Below are positions 8,295 through 16,691 of a stretch of DNA of 64,000 nt, piece by piece; position 1 is the stretch's first letter; the number at the start of each line of letters is the position of its first letter. The stretch is from positions 5,208,001 to 5,272,000 of the forward strand of contig NZ_JACYXC010000001.1 of assembly GCF_016031615.1 (NCBI RefSeq). Reading direction: 5' to 3'. The translations under genes were made by a program, and so were the position numbers. The stretch is from Streptomyces pactum (GTDB lineage Bacteria; Actinomycetota; Actinomycetes; Streptomycetales; Streptomycetaceae). The notes under the pieces were generated by a model. It was given only the letters and a program-made list of their open reading frames with translations, did not search any database and was not told the origin of the DNA.

Positions 8295-8685
8295 GGCGTC
8301 GGATGGAGATCGCCGGACTTGGAGAGGGGGAATGTTTGTTGGATCCGGTAGTGTTAATCTCAAGTCCGCACTTGATGCCTCGCGATGCCGATGGGGAATG
8401 GTCTCGTAGGCGAAGTGCTCCAGTGTCCCGATCCGGGACCATCTTCTTCCGGGAGCCTCCCCGACTGCCTGAGCAGCCTGCCTGAGCAGTGTCGAGCCCG
8501 CTCCGGAACGGCGTGACGGAACCCAGCACAGTCTTCCCGTCCCGCCGGAACCATGAATTTGATCTCTCCGCCGTACCCGGCGGACCACCGCCCCGGCCCG
8601 GTCCGCACGACAAGGACCACAGCCGGACAGCACAACCGGTCGCCGAGCCAGACAGGCCGACGCCCGCTCCAGGGAAGGACCCTTC
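8295..8685 (+). promoter_or_regulatory. Long leader and promoter region of rho
   Basis: About 390 bases precede the rho start. An unusually A/T-rich stretch at 8331-8362 (containing TTTGTTGG and GTTAATCT) is the likely promoter, though hexamer spacing is not ideal. Downstream, about 8555-8680 is C-rich and G-poor on the sense strand, as expected of a Rho utilisation site, so autogenous termination is possible. A short frame starting at ATG 8553 overlaps into rho and has no good Shine-Dalgarno; I do not call it. Confidence 0.4.
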
Positions 8686-10755
8686 GTGAGCGACACCACC
8701 GATCTGATGGGCGTGAACGCCGCCGGCACCTCCGACAGCTCTGTCGGCAATGCCGCCGCGCCCGCCACGGACGCTCCCGCCGCGCCGGCCGGCGGCGCTG
8801 CCTCCGGCAGTGCCCCGCGGCGGCGCCGCTCCGGCACCGGCCTCGACGCCATGGTCCTGGCCGAGCTCCAGCAGCTCGCCTCCAGCCTCGGCATCAAGGG
8901 CACCGCGCGGATGCGCAAGGGCCAGCTGATCGAGGTCATCAAGGACCGGCAGGCCCAGGGCGGCGCCCCCGCCGAGGCCGCACCCGCCGAGGCGCCGGCC
9001 AAGCCCAGGCGCCGGGCCACCTCCAAGGCCAGGACCGGCGAGGACACCGCCGACAAGGCCACCAAGACCGACACCGCCGAGGCGCCGGAGAAGACGGCCG
9101 ACCGGGCCGGCACCCAGGCGCAGATCGACATCCCGGGCCAGCCGAAGGCCGCGGACCAGACCGCCGCCTCCGGTGAGGACCAGCCGGTCGCCGAGCGGCG
9201 CCGCCGCCGGGCCACCGCGCCCGCCGGCGCCCCGGAGACCCCGGCCGCCGAGAAGGCCGAGGGCGGCACCGACGTCAAGGTCGAGACCCGTACCGACGCC
9301 AGGGCCGAGGCCGCGGCCGACACCGCCGAGGGCAAGTCCGCCAAGGGCGAGCGCGGCGAGCGCGGCCAGAAGGGCGACCGCCGCGAGCGGGGCGCCCAGC
9401 GTGAGCGCGGCGACCGCCGCGGCAAGGGCGACGACGGCGGCCAGCAGGGCGGCCGTCAGCAGCGCGAGGGCCGGGCCCAGGGCCAGCAGCGCGCCGACGA
9501 CGACTTCGACGAGGACGGCGGCGGCCGGCGCGGCCGGCGCGGGCGCTACCGCGACCGCCGTGGCCGCCGCGGCCGCGAGGAGTTCGGCGGCGAGCCGCAG
9601 GTGGCCGAGGACGACGTGCTGATCCCCGTCGCGGGCATCCTGGACATCCTCGACAACTACGCGTTCATCCGGACCTCCGGCTACCTGCCCGGCCCGAACG
9701 ACGTGTACGTCTCGCTGGCCCAGGTCCGGAAGAACGGCCTGCGCAAGGGCGACCACGTCACCGGTGCGGTCCGGCAGCCCCGCGAGGGCGAGCGGCGCGA
9801 GAAGTTCAACGCGCTGGTCCGGCTGGACTCGGTCAACGGCATGGCGCCGGAGACCGGCCGCGGCCGTCCGGAGTTCGGCAAGCTGACCCCGCTGTACCCG
9901 CAGGACCGGCTCCGCCTGGAGAGCGAGTCCGGCGGCCTGACGACCCGGATCATCGACCTGGTCGCGCCGATCGGCAAGGGCCAGCGCGGTCTGATCGTGG
10001 CCCCGCCGAAGACCGGCAAGACCATGATCATGCAGGCCATCGCCAACGCGATCACGCACAACAACCCCGAGTGCCACCTGATGGTCGTCCTGGTGGACGA
10101 GCGTCCGGAAGAGGTCACCGACATGCAGCGGTCGGTCAAGGGCGAGGTCATCTCCTCGACCTTCGACCGCCCCGCCGAGGACCACACCACCGTCGCCGAA
10201 CTGGCCATCGAGCGCGCCAAGCGCCTGGTGGAGCTGGGGCACGACGTGGTGGTCCTGCTGGACTCGATCACCCGTCTGGGCCGTGCGTACAACCTCGCCG
10301 CCCCGGCCTCGGGCCGCATCCTGTCCGGTGGTGTGGACTCCACCGCCCTCTACCCGCCGAAGAAGTTCTTCGGCGCGGCCCGCAACATCGAGGACGGCGG
10401 CTCGCTGACCATTCTGGCCACCGCGCTGGTCGAGACCGGCTCGCGGATGGACGAGGTGATCTTCGAGGAGTTCAAGGGCACCGGCAACATGGAGCTCAAG
10501 CTCGACCGGAAGCTCGCGGACAAGCGCATCTTCCCGGCGGTCGACGTCGACCCGTCCGGCACCCGCAAGGAGGAGATCCTCCTCGCGCCGGAGGAGCTGA
10601 GCATCGTCTGGAAGCTCCGCCGGGTGCTGCACGCGCTCGACTCGCAGCAGGCCATCGAGCTGCTGCTGGACAAGATGAAGCAGACCAAGTCCAACGCCGA
10701 GTTCCTGATGCAGATCGCCAAGACCACGCCCGCCCCGGGCAACGGCAACGACTGA
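8686..10755 (+). CDS. rho: Transcription termination factor Rho
   Basis: A 689-residue hexameric RNA-dependent ATPase that ends untranslated transcripts. A Rho_N helical domain spans about 53-90. An Arg/Gly/Asp-rich insertion of about 215 residues (about 90-305) follows, which is characteristic of high-GC actinobacterial Rho and adds RNA affinity. The cold-shock-like primary RNA-binding domain covers about 308-390. The RecA-like motor has Walker A PPKTGKT at 440-446 (K445), Walker B in MVVLVDERPEEV and the SITRLGRAYN motif. GTG 8686 is preceded by GGGAAGGA. Transcription ends at a 15-bp hairpin with a short T run. E. coli Rho is about 419 residues, so the extra length is the insertion. Confidence 0.97.
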   Translation: MSDTTDLMGVNAAGTSDSSVGNAAAPATDAPAAPAGGAASGSAPRRRRSGTGLDAMVLAELQQLASSLGIKGTARMRKGQLIEVIKDRQAQGGAPAEAAPAEAPAKPRRRATSKARTGEDTADKATKTDTAEAPEKTADRAGTQAQIDIPGQPKAADQTAASGEDQPVAERRRRRATAPAGAPETPAAEKAEGGTDVKVETRTDARAEAAADTAEGKSAKGERGERGQKGDRRERGAQRERGDRRGKGDDGGQQGGRQQREGRAQGQQRADDDFDEDGGGRRGRRGRYRDRRGRRGREEFGGEPQVAEDDVLIPVAGILDILDNYAFIRTSGYLPGPNDVYVSLAQVRKNGLRKGDHVTGAVRQPREGERREKFNALVRLDSVNGMAPETGRGRPEFGKLTPLYPQDRLRLESESGGLTTRIIDLVAPIGKGQRGLIVAPPKTGKTMIMQAIANAITHNNPECHLMVVLVDERPEEVTDMQRSVKGEVISSTFDRPAEDHTTVAELAIERAKRLVELGHDVVVLLDSITRLGRAYNLAAPASGRILSGGVDSTALYPPKKFFGAARNIEDGGSLTILATALVETGSRMDEVIFEEFKGTGNMELKLDRKLADKRIFPAVDVDPSGTRKEEILLAPEELSIVWKLRRVLHALDSQQAIELLLDKMKQTKSNAEFLMQIAKTTPAPGNGND

Positions 10756-10771
10756 TCAGGCACCCGAGCAC

Positions 10772-10817
10772 CGGCGAGGGCCCCGCTGTCACCCGACGGC
10801 GGGGCCCTCGCCGTTTC
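10772..10817 (+). terminator. Intrinsic terminator after rho
   Basis: A 15-bp perfect stem (CGGCGAGGGCCCCGC at 10772-10786, complement at 10799-10813) with a 12-base loop and a TTT tail, 17 bases after the rho stop. Confidence 0.85.
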
Positions 10818-11437
10818 CCCGCCCGGCACGGCGGGGATCGGCGCCGGCGCGTGCGGGCGTGCGGGCCCGGGGGCGGCCGGGATCCGCGCCGGAGCGTGCG
10901 CGGGCGGCCGCGGGCGGCGGGAGCGAGGCAAGGGCGTACCGCGGCCGGGAGTGGCACGGCGCGAGGCGGCGAGGCGGCGGGGCGGAAGAGGCGCCCGGGC
11001 GGCCGGGGCAGAACGGTGGCGGCGCGAGGGGCGCTCGGAGATCCGCGGGGGTGACGCGGCGCGTGGGGCCGCGCGGGCGCCCACCGGGCGCGGGCGAGGC
11101 GCGCGGGAGGGCGCACGGGCCCGGGGAGCGGCACGGGCCGCCGCACGTCCGTCCGTCCGTCCGGCAGCGCATGCCGAGGGGGCGTGCGGGGACACGGACC
11201 GCGACACGGGAGGCCGGTGGCGGCCGTGTGCAACCCTGGCGCTCCACCCGTCGTCTCAAGCGGGTGACGTGGGCAGTGTGGGCGCGGCGGTACCGAAACT
11301 CCGCTCTGAGCGGTTCCAGGGCGGCGGAGAGCCGGAGGGACGGCGGAAACAGAGGAGCGGATGGGCGAGAAGAGCAGCGGCACCTGGGGGCCGGGCCGCG
11401 CGATGGGGGCGGGGCCGGTGGCCGGCCCCGGAGCCTG
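10818..11437. other. Intergenic region before the LCP gene
   Basis: About 620 bases without a convincing gene. The + strand is strongly G-rich over C and contains four tandem CCGT units near 11146-11163. A strong Shine-Dalgarno AGAGGAG with ATG at 11361 opens a 26-codon frame ending in TGA at 11439-11441, overlapping the in-frame LCP start; it is either an upstream leader or the true LCP N-terminus displaced by one base. Confidence 0.45.
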
Positions 11438-12501
11438 GTGATGACCGTCTGGACGCTGGCCACGCTCCTGGTGCTCGGCTCGGCCGGGTTCGGGTACCTC
11501 TACTGGCGGCTCGACGGCAACCTCACCGGCATCGACATCGACGGCGCGCTGGGCCGGGACCGCCCCGACGACGTGGACAACGGCTCGATGGACATCCTCG
11601 TCCTCGGGTCCGACTCCCGCGCCGGGAAGAACCGCCGGTACGGCGACGACCAGGGCACCTCCCGCTCCGACACCGCGATGGTGGTCCACATCCACCGGGG
11701 CCACCGGCGCGCCAGCGTGGTCAGCATCCCGCGCGACACCCTGGTCCGGCGGCCGGACTGCACCCGGCGCGGCGGTCAGGACGGCGACGTCCGGGCGAGC
11801 GAGGCCGGCAAGGACGGCGGCGAGGTGCCCGGCGAGCGCCGGGCGATGTTCAACAGCGCCTACGAGGTCGGCGGCCCGGCCTGCGCGGTCAAGACCGTCG
11901 AATCGATGACCGGCATCCGGATGGACCACTACCTGGAGGTGGACTTCTCCGGCTTCCGCGACCTGGTGGACGAACTCGGCGGTGTGGAGCTGACCACCAC
12001 CGAGCCGATACACGACCGCAAGAGCCACCTCGACCTGCCGCCCGGCCGCCACACCCTCGACGGGGAACAGGCGCTCGGCCTGGTCCGCACCCGGCACGGC
12101 GTGGGCGACGGCAGCGACCTGGGCCGGATCAAGCTCCAGCAGGCGTTCATCAGGGCGCTGATCGACCAGATCAAGGACATCGGCCTGTTCAGCAGCCCGA
12201 AGAAGCTGTACGACGTGGCCGACGCCTCCACCAAGGCCCTCACCACCGACTCCGACCTCGCCTCGGTGGACAAGCTGCTCGACCTCGCGCGCGGCCTGCG
12301 CGGCATCGGCTCCGACGACCTGCACATGGTGACGCTGCCGGTCGCCTACGACCCCGGCGACCCCAACCGCGTGCGCCCCATTGAGGCCAAGGCCGCCCAG
12401 GTGTGGCGGGCGCTGCGCGCCGACCGGCCGGTGCCCGCCTCCGCCACCCGGGGTCGGCGGCCGACGACACCGAGGCGGACGGCGTGGTCCGCGAGCCCTG
12501 A
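11438..12501 (+). CDS. LytR-CpsA-Psr (LCP) family protein (frame break near 12450)
   Basis: A membrane-anchored LCP enzyme that transfers undecaprenyl-linked wall polymers to peptidoglycan. One TM helix (MTVWTLATLLVLGSAGFGYL) is followed by the extracytoplasmic LCP domain with MDILVLGSDSR, the Arg-rich RSDTAM, SIPRDT and VRTRH motifs that bind the polyprenyl pyrophosphate and metal. In-frame start GTG 11438 has GGAG upstream; a better Shine-Dalgarno precedes ATG 11361 in another frame, which one missing base in a G5 run (11386-11390 or 11405-11409) would connect. At the C-terminus one missing G in the run 12450-12453 makes the frame run to 12913 into rpmE; restoring it gives GSAADDTEADGVVREP and TGA 12499-12501. 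Confidence 0.8.
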
Positions 12502-12706
12502 CCGGCGTGCCATACCGCCCGCCGCCACGCCGACCGCCCGTCACGCCACCCGCCCGCCACGCTGTGCCCGCCCGCCGGCCCGCCGCCCGTCCGCGGAACC
12601 CCGCCCCCGCCGCCCGGATCTCACCGGCGGCATCGCGCGCAGGGCACCACGCGGGACGCCACCCGCGGCAGCGCCCGTGCCGGCCGGCGCACCGCGGGCG
12701 AGGGAC
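12502..12706. other. Spacer between LCP gene and rpmE promoter
   Basis: About 200 bases of Pro/Arg-coding-like, GC-rich sequence. It is open in the LCP frame only because of the apparent frameshift. I see no independent gene here. Confidence 0.4.
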
Positions 12707-12733
12707 GGGAATACCTGGCCCCCACCCCCGGTT
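12707..12733 (+). promoter_or_regulatory. Sigma-R-type promoter of rpmE
   Basis: GGGAAT (12707-12712), an 18-base spacer, then GTT (12731-12733) exactly match the streptomycete sigma-R consensus GGGAAT-N18-GTT. Transcription would start near 12740, about 95 bases before the rpmE TTG start. The S. coelicolor rpmE gene is, from memory, a sigma-R target during thiol-oxidative stress. Confidence 0.75.
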
Positions 12734-12836
12734 TTGGGTGATGCGGCCAGTGCTGGCAGACTGGTACGTCGGCTCCGGTTCACGACAGGCAATCGGCCTG
12801 CCGACCCGGCGCCCTCCCGAACCATAGGAGAATCCC

Positions 12837-13061
12837 TTGAAGCGCGACATCCACCCGGAGTACGTGGAGACCCAGGTCAGCTGCACCTGTGGCGCCTCGT
12901 TCACCACCCGTAGCACCGTTGCGGACGGCACCATCCGTGCCGACATCTGCTCCGAGTGCCACCCGTTCTACACGGGCAAGCAGAAGATCCTCGACACCGG
13001 TGGCCGTGTGGCGCGGTTCGAGGCCCGCTTCGGCAAGAACGCAGGGGCCGCGAAGAAGTAG
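12837..13061 (+). CDS. rpmE: Ribosomal protein bL31, zinc-binding type
   Basis: A 74-residue large-subunit protein. Cysteines C16, C18, C38 and C41 (SCTCGA and ADICSECHPFYTGKQ) form the zinc site, so this is the C+ paralogue used when zinc is available; a Zur-controlled C- copy would be elsewhere. It starts at TTG 12837, with TAGGAG 6 bases upstream, and translates as MKRDIHPEY, the canonical L31 N-terminus. It is preceded by a sigma-R-type promoter, linking ribosome composition to thiol stress, and followed by a strong terminator before prfA. Confidence 0.96.
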   Translation: MKRDIHPEYVETQVSCTCGASFTTRSTVADGTIRADICSECHPFYTGKQKILDTGGRVARFEARFGKNAGAAKK

Positions 13062-13072
13062 CGCCCCGCACC

Positions 13073-13124
13073 GCGCCGGTCTTCGGTCACCCAGCGTCCG
13101 GCTGGGCGACCGGACCGGCGCTTT
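13073..13124 (+). terminator. Terminator between rpmE and prfA
   Basis: A long interrupted stem runs from GCGCCGGT (13073) to ACCGGCGC (13114-13121) with inner pairing of CCCAGC and GCTGGG, followed by TTT. It lies 12 bases after the rpmE stop. Confidence 0.75.
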
Positions 13125-13217
13125 GTCGTCCCGCCGGTCGGCCGCCACGGCCGGCCGACCGGGCCCGCCGCACCCACCGGGGCACGTCACCCAGGTCACT
13201 CCACTGAGGGAATCTTG

Positions 13218-14300
13218 ATGTTCGAGGCAGTCGAAGAGCTGGTCGGTGAGCACGCCGACCTCGAAAAGCGGCTCGCCGACCCCGCCGTCCACGCGGACCA
13301 GGCAGAAGCCCGCCGGCTCAACAAGCGCTACGCCGAGCTGACCCCGATCGTCGGCACCTACCGCACCTGGAAGCGGACCGGCGAGGACATCGAGACGGCC
13401 CGGGAGCTGGCCGCCGACGACCCCGACTTCGCCGTCGAGGTCAAGGACCTGGAGCAGCGGCGCGAGGAACTCACCGAGAAGCTGCGGCTGCTGCTCGTCC
13501 CCCGTGACCCCAGCGACGACAAGGACGTGATCCTGGAGGTCAAGGCCGGCGCGGGCGGCGACGAGTCCGCGCTCTTCGCCGGCGACCTGCTGCGCATGTA
13601 CCTGCGGTACGCCGAGCGGGTCGGCTGGAAGACCGAGATCATCGATGCCACCGAGTCCGAGCTGGGCGGCTACAAGGACGTCCAGGTCGCGGTGAAGTCC
13701 CGGGGCGGCGCGGTCGAGCCCGGCCAGGGCGTCTGGGCGCGGCTTAAGTACGAGGGAGGCGTGCACCGCGTGCAGCGGGTGCCCGCCACCGAGTCGCAGG
13801 GTCGCATCCACACCTCCGCCGCCGGCGTGCTGGTCACCCCGGAGGCCGAGGAGATCGACGTCGAGATCAACCCCAACGACCTGCGGATCGACGTCTACCG
13901 GTCCTCCGGTCCCGGCGGCCAGTCGGTGAACACCACCGACTCCGCGGTGCGCATCACCCACCTGCCCACCGGCGTCGTGGCCTCCTGCCAGAACGAGAAG
14001 AGCCAGCTCCAGAACAAGGAGCAGGCGATGCGCATCCTCCGCTCGCGGCTGCTGGCCGCGGCGCAGGAGGAGGCCGAGAAGGAGGCCGCGGACGCGCGCC
14101 GCAGCCAGGTGCGCACCGTGGACCGCTCGGAGAAGATCCGCACGTACAACTACCCGGAGAACCGCATCTCGGACCACCGGGTCGGCTTCAAGGCGTACAA
14201 CCTGGACCAGGTGCTCGACGGCGACCTCGACGCGGTCATCCAGGCGTGCGTGGACGCCGACTCGGCCGCCAAGCTCGCCGCGGCGGGCGACGCAAGCTGA
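13218..14300 (+). CDS. prfA: Peptide chain release factor 1
   Basis: A 360-residue class I release factor that recognises UAA and UAG and triggers peptide release. The catalytic GGQ is at 233-235 (SSGPGGQSVNTTDSAV). The anticodon-mimic PxT tripeptide is P189-A190-T191 (RVPATES), which distinguishes RF1 from RF2 (SPF). I chose ATG 13218 over the adjoining TTG 13215; GAGGG lies about 10 bases upstream. It is followed by prmC, its own methyltransferase, the usual pairing. Confidence 0.97.
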   Translation: MFEAVEELVGEHADLEKRLADPAVHADQAEARRLNKRYAELTPIVGTYRTWKRTGEDIETARELAADDPDFAVEVKDLEQRREELTEKLRLLLVPRDPSDDKDVILEVKAGAGGDESALFAGDLLRMYLRYAERVGWKTEIIDATESELGGYKDVQVAVKSRGGAVEPGQGVWARLKYEGGVHRVQRVPATESQGRIHTSAAGVLVTPEAEEIDVEINPNDLRIDVYRSSGPGGQSVNTTDSAVRITHLPTGVVASCQNEKSQLQNKEQAMRILRSRLLAAAQEEAEKEAADARRSQVRTVDRSEKIRTYNYPENRISDHRVGFKAYNLDQVLDGDLDAVIQACVDADSAAKLAAAGDAS

Positions 14301-14468
14301 CCGCCGGGCCCCGGGAGGCCGGCGACCGGTTCCGCGGTACCGCGGGGCCGGCGGGCTGAGAGACTGGAGCCGGGCAAGCCGCCCCGCGGCCCGGTCGCGA
14401 GGCCCGGGCACACCCCGGCCGCCCGGGCCGGGCGGGGCGGACTCGGACGACGACGCGAGAGGACCATC

Positions 14469-15314
14469 GTGAACCTGCTGCTCGCCGAGGTGGCGCAGGC
14501 CACCCAGCGGCTGGCCGACGCCGGCGTGCCCTCTCCGCGTTTCGACGCCGAGGAACTGGCCGCGTTCGTGCACGGCGTCAAGCGGGGGGAGCTGCACACC
14601 GTCCCCGACGCGGACTTCGACGCCCGCTACTGGGAGGCCGTCGCCCGCCGGGAGGCCCGCGAGCCGCTCCAGCACATCACCGGCCGCGCCTTCTTCCGCT
14701 ACCTGGAGCTCCAGGTGGGCCCGGGCGTCTTCGTCCCGCGTCCGGAGACCGAGTCGGTCGTGGGATGGGCGATAGACGCGGTGCGCGCCATGGACGTGGT
14801 CGAACCGCTCATCGTCGATCTGTGCACCGGCTCCGCCGCCATCGCCCTGGCGCTCGCCCAGGAGGTGCCCCGGTCCCGGGTGCACGCGGTGGAGCTGGAC
14901 GAGACCGCGCTGAGCTGGGCCCGCAAGAACGTCGAGGGCTCCCGCGTCGTTCTCCACCACGGCGACGCGCTGACCGCGCTGCCGGAGCTGGACGGCCAGG
15001 TGGACCTGGTCATCAGCAACCCCCCGTACATCCCGCTGACCGAGTGGGAGTACGTCGCCCCGGAAGCCCGCGACCACGACCCCCAGCTCGCCCTCTTCTC
15101 CGGGGAGGACGGACTGGACACCATCCGGGGCATCGAGCGCACCGCCCACCGGCTGCTGCGCCCGGGCGGGGTGGTGGTCGTGGAGCACGCAGACACCCAA
15201 GGCGGACAGGTGCCGTGGATCTTCACCGAGGAACGGGGCTGGGCCGACGCGGCCGACCACCCCGACCTCAACAACCGGCCCCGCTTCGCCACCGCACGCA
15301 AGGCCCTGCCGTGA
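14469..15314 (+). CDS. prmC: Release factor glutamine methyltransferase
   Basis: A 281-residue SAM-dependent methyltransferase that N5-methylates the Gln of the GGQ motif in release factors. The SAM-binding loop is DLCTGSAAIALALA near residue 117, and the substrate-binding NPPY motif is N184-Y187. The N-terminal helical bundle with SPRFDAEELA is typical of PrmC/HemK. The start is GTG 14469 with GAGAGGA upstream. It follows prfA by 168 bases and precedes the Sua5 gene by 58 bases, forming a translation-related run. Confidence 0.95.
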   Translation: MNLLLAEVAQATQRLADAGVPSPRFDAEELAAFVHGVKRGELHTVPDADFDARYWEAVARREAREPLQHITGRAFFRYLELQVGPGVFVPRPETESVVGWAIDAVRAMDVVEPLIVDLCTGSAAIALALAQEVPRSRVHAVELDETALSWARKNVEGSRVVLHHGDALTALPELDGQVDLVISNPPYIPLTEWEYVAPEARDHDPQLALFSGEDGLDTIRGIERTAHRLLRPGGVVVVEHADTQGGQVPWIFTEERGWADAADHPDLNNRPRFATARKALP

Positions 15315-15372
15315 TTCCGACGACAGGGCAGCACCAAGTACTCTCCCCGACTCCGTACAAGGAGGTCCGCTG

Positions 15373-16020
15373 ATGGCACGGCGATACGACTGCGGCGACG
15401 CGACCGACCGCAAGACCGGTCTGCGCGAGGCCGCGTCCGCCGTCCGCCGGGGCGAACTGGTCGTACTGCCGACCGACACCGTCTACGGCATCGGCGCGGA
15501 CGCCTTCAACGCCGAGGCCGTCGGCGACCTGCTGGAGGCCAAGGGGCGCGGCCGGGGCATGCCCTCGCCGGTCCTGGTCGGCTCCCCGAACACCCTGCAC
15601 GGCCTGGTCACCGACTTCTCCGAGCAGGCGTGGGAGCTGGTGGACGCCTTCTGGCCCGGCGCCCTGACCCTGGTCGCCCGGCACCAGCCGTCCCTGACCT
15701 GGGACCTGGGCGAGACCCACGGCACGGTGGCGGTCCGCATGCCGCTGCACCCGGTCGCCATCGAGCTGCTCACCGACTTCGGACCGATGGCGGTCTCCAG
15801 CGCCAACCTGACCGGCCACCCGTCCCCGCAGGACTGCGACGCCGCCCAGGACATGCTCGGCGACTCGGTCTCGGTCTACCTCGACGCGGGCCCCACCCCG
15901 GCCGCCGTCCCGTCCTCGATCGTGGACGTCACCGGGAAGGTGCCGGTGCTGCTGCGCGCCGGGGCGCTCAGCGCCGAGCAGCTGCGCGAGGTCGTACCCG
16001 ACCTTGAGGTGGCCAATTGA
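15373..16020 (+). CDS. Sua5/YciO/YrdC family L-threonylcarbamoyladenylate synthase
   Basis: A 215-residue protein that makes threonylcarbamoyl-AMP from Thr, bicarbonate and ATP for t6A37 in ANN-reading tRNAs. The YrdC fold is evident from LPTDTVYGIGADAFN, the KGRGRGMPSPVLV basic patch, FWPGALTLVAR, VAVRMPLHPVA and the SSANLTGHPS motif. It has only the YrdC domain and lacks the C-terminal Sua5 domain. ATG 15373 has AAGGAGG upstream. The last base pairs overlap the TTG of the next gene (TTGA), so the two are coupled. Confidence 0.93.
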   Translation: MARRYDCGDATDRKTGLREAASAVRRGELVVLPTDTVYGIGADAFNAEAVGDLLEAKGRGRGMPSPVLVGSPNTLHGLVTDFSEQAWELVDAFWPGALTLVARHQPSLTWDLGETHGTVAVRMPLHPVAIELLTDFGPMAVSSANLTGHPSPQDCDAAQDMLGDSVSVYLDAGPTPAAVPSSIVDVTGKVPVLLRAGALSAEQLREVVPDLEVAN

Positions 16021-16691
16021 CACCCCCGCAGGGGCGTGGCATAGCGGGGCGGCTCTCCCACGACACCTGGGGTGACGCCGGCGGAGCCACCTTCCGCATC
16101 CTCCACGTCAGCACCGGCAACGTCTGCCGCTCGCCGATCACCGAGCGGCTGACCCGGCACGCCCTCGTGCACCGTCTCGGCCCGGCCCGCACCAGCGGGC
16201 TGATCGTGGAGAGCGCCGGGACCTGGGGGCACGAGGGCGCGCCGATGGAGGCGCACGCGGCCACCGTGCTCAGCGACCTGGGCGCCGACCCGGCCGGCTT
16301 CATCGGCCGGGAGCTGCTGGACGAGCACGTGATCCGTGCCGACCTGGTGCTCACCGCCACCCGCGACCACCGCGCGCAGGTGATCTCCATGGGGCACTCC
16401 GCGGGGCTGCGCACCTTCACGCTCAAGGAGTTCACCCGGCTGGTCCGGGCGATAGACCCCGCGACGCTGCCCGACCCGGAGGAGGCGGGCGGCGTGGTCG
16501 AGCGCGCCCGCGCCCTGGTGCAGGCCGCGGCGGCGCTGCGCGGCTGGCTGCTGGCGCCCAGCGAGGACGCCGACGAGGTGCACGACCCGTACGGCGCCCC
16601 CATCACCTACTTCCGCAGCATCGGCGACGAGATCCAGCAGGCGCTGGACCCGGTCGTCACGGCGCTCACCGGGGTCCCCGCCCCGGCCTGA
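16017..16691 (+). CDS. Low-molecular-weight PTP-fold protein lacking the catalytic Cys
   Basis: A 224-residue protein with the low-molecular-weight protein-tyrosine-phosphatase fold. The P-loop region reads HVSTGNVCRSPITE (residues 30-43) where active enzymes have V-C-L-G-N-I-C-R-S. The second Cys (C37) and Arg (R38) are kept but the nucleophile position is S32. The C-terminal D190-P of the general-acid loop is present. It is longer than the usual 150-160 residues because of N-terminal and middle insertions. TTG 16017 overlaps the Sua5-family stop (TTGA), implying translational coupling. It may bind phospho-ligands without hydrolysing them, or use another residue; this is inference. Confidence 0.85.
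   Translation: MTPPQGRGIAGRLSHDTWGDAGGATFRILHVSTGNVCRSPITERLTRHALVHRLGPARTSGLIVESAGTWGHEGAPMEAHAATVLSDLGADPAGFIGRELLDEHVIRADLVLTATRDHRAQVISMGHSAGLRTFTLKEFTRLVRAIDPATLPDPEEAGGVVERARALVQAAAALRGWLLAPSEDADEVHDPYGAPITYFRSIGDEIQQALDPVVTALTGVPAPA

Noticed and set aside
8553..8685. Short frame starting MNLISPPYPADHRPG in the rho leader as a leader peptide
   Set aside because: There is no Shine-Dalgarno, the frame runs into rho without a local stop, and its composition becomes Arg/Gln/Thr noise.
7450..10632. 1,000-codon minus-strand open frame across thrB and rho
   Set aside because: It is antisense to two unmistakable genes and arises from GC bias; it has no conserved motif and crosses two promoters and a terminator.
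11146..11163. Tandem CCGT units as a regulatory repeat
   Set aside because: Four units in extreme-GC noncoding DNA are not remarkable and no gene lies close downstream.
10859..12913. 684-codon frame as the full LCP protein
   Set aside because: Its first 190 codons are noncoding-like Arg/Gly/Glu sequence and its last 140 are out of frame, running into rpmE; only the central part has LCP motifs.
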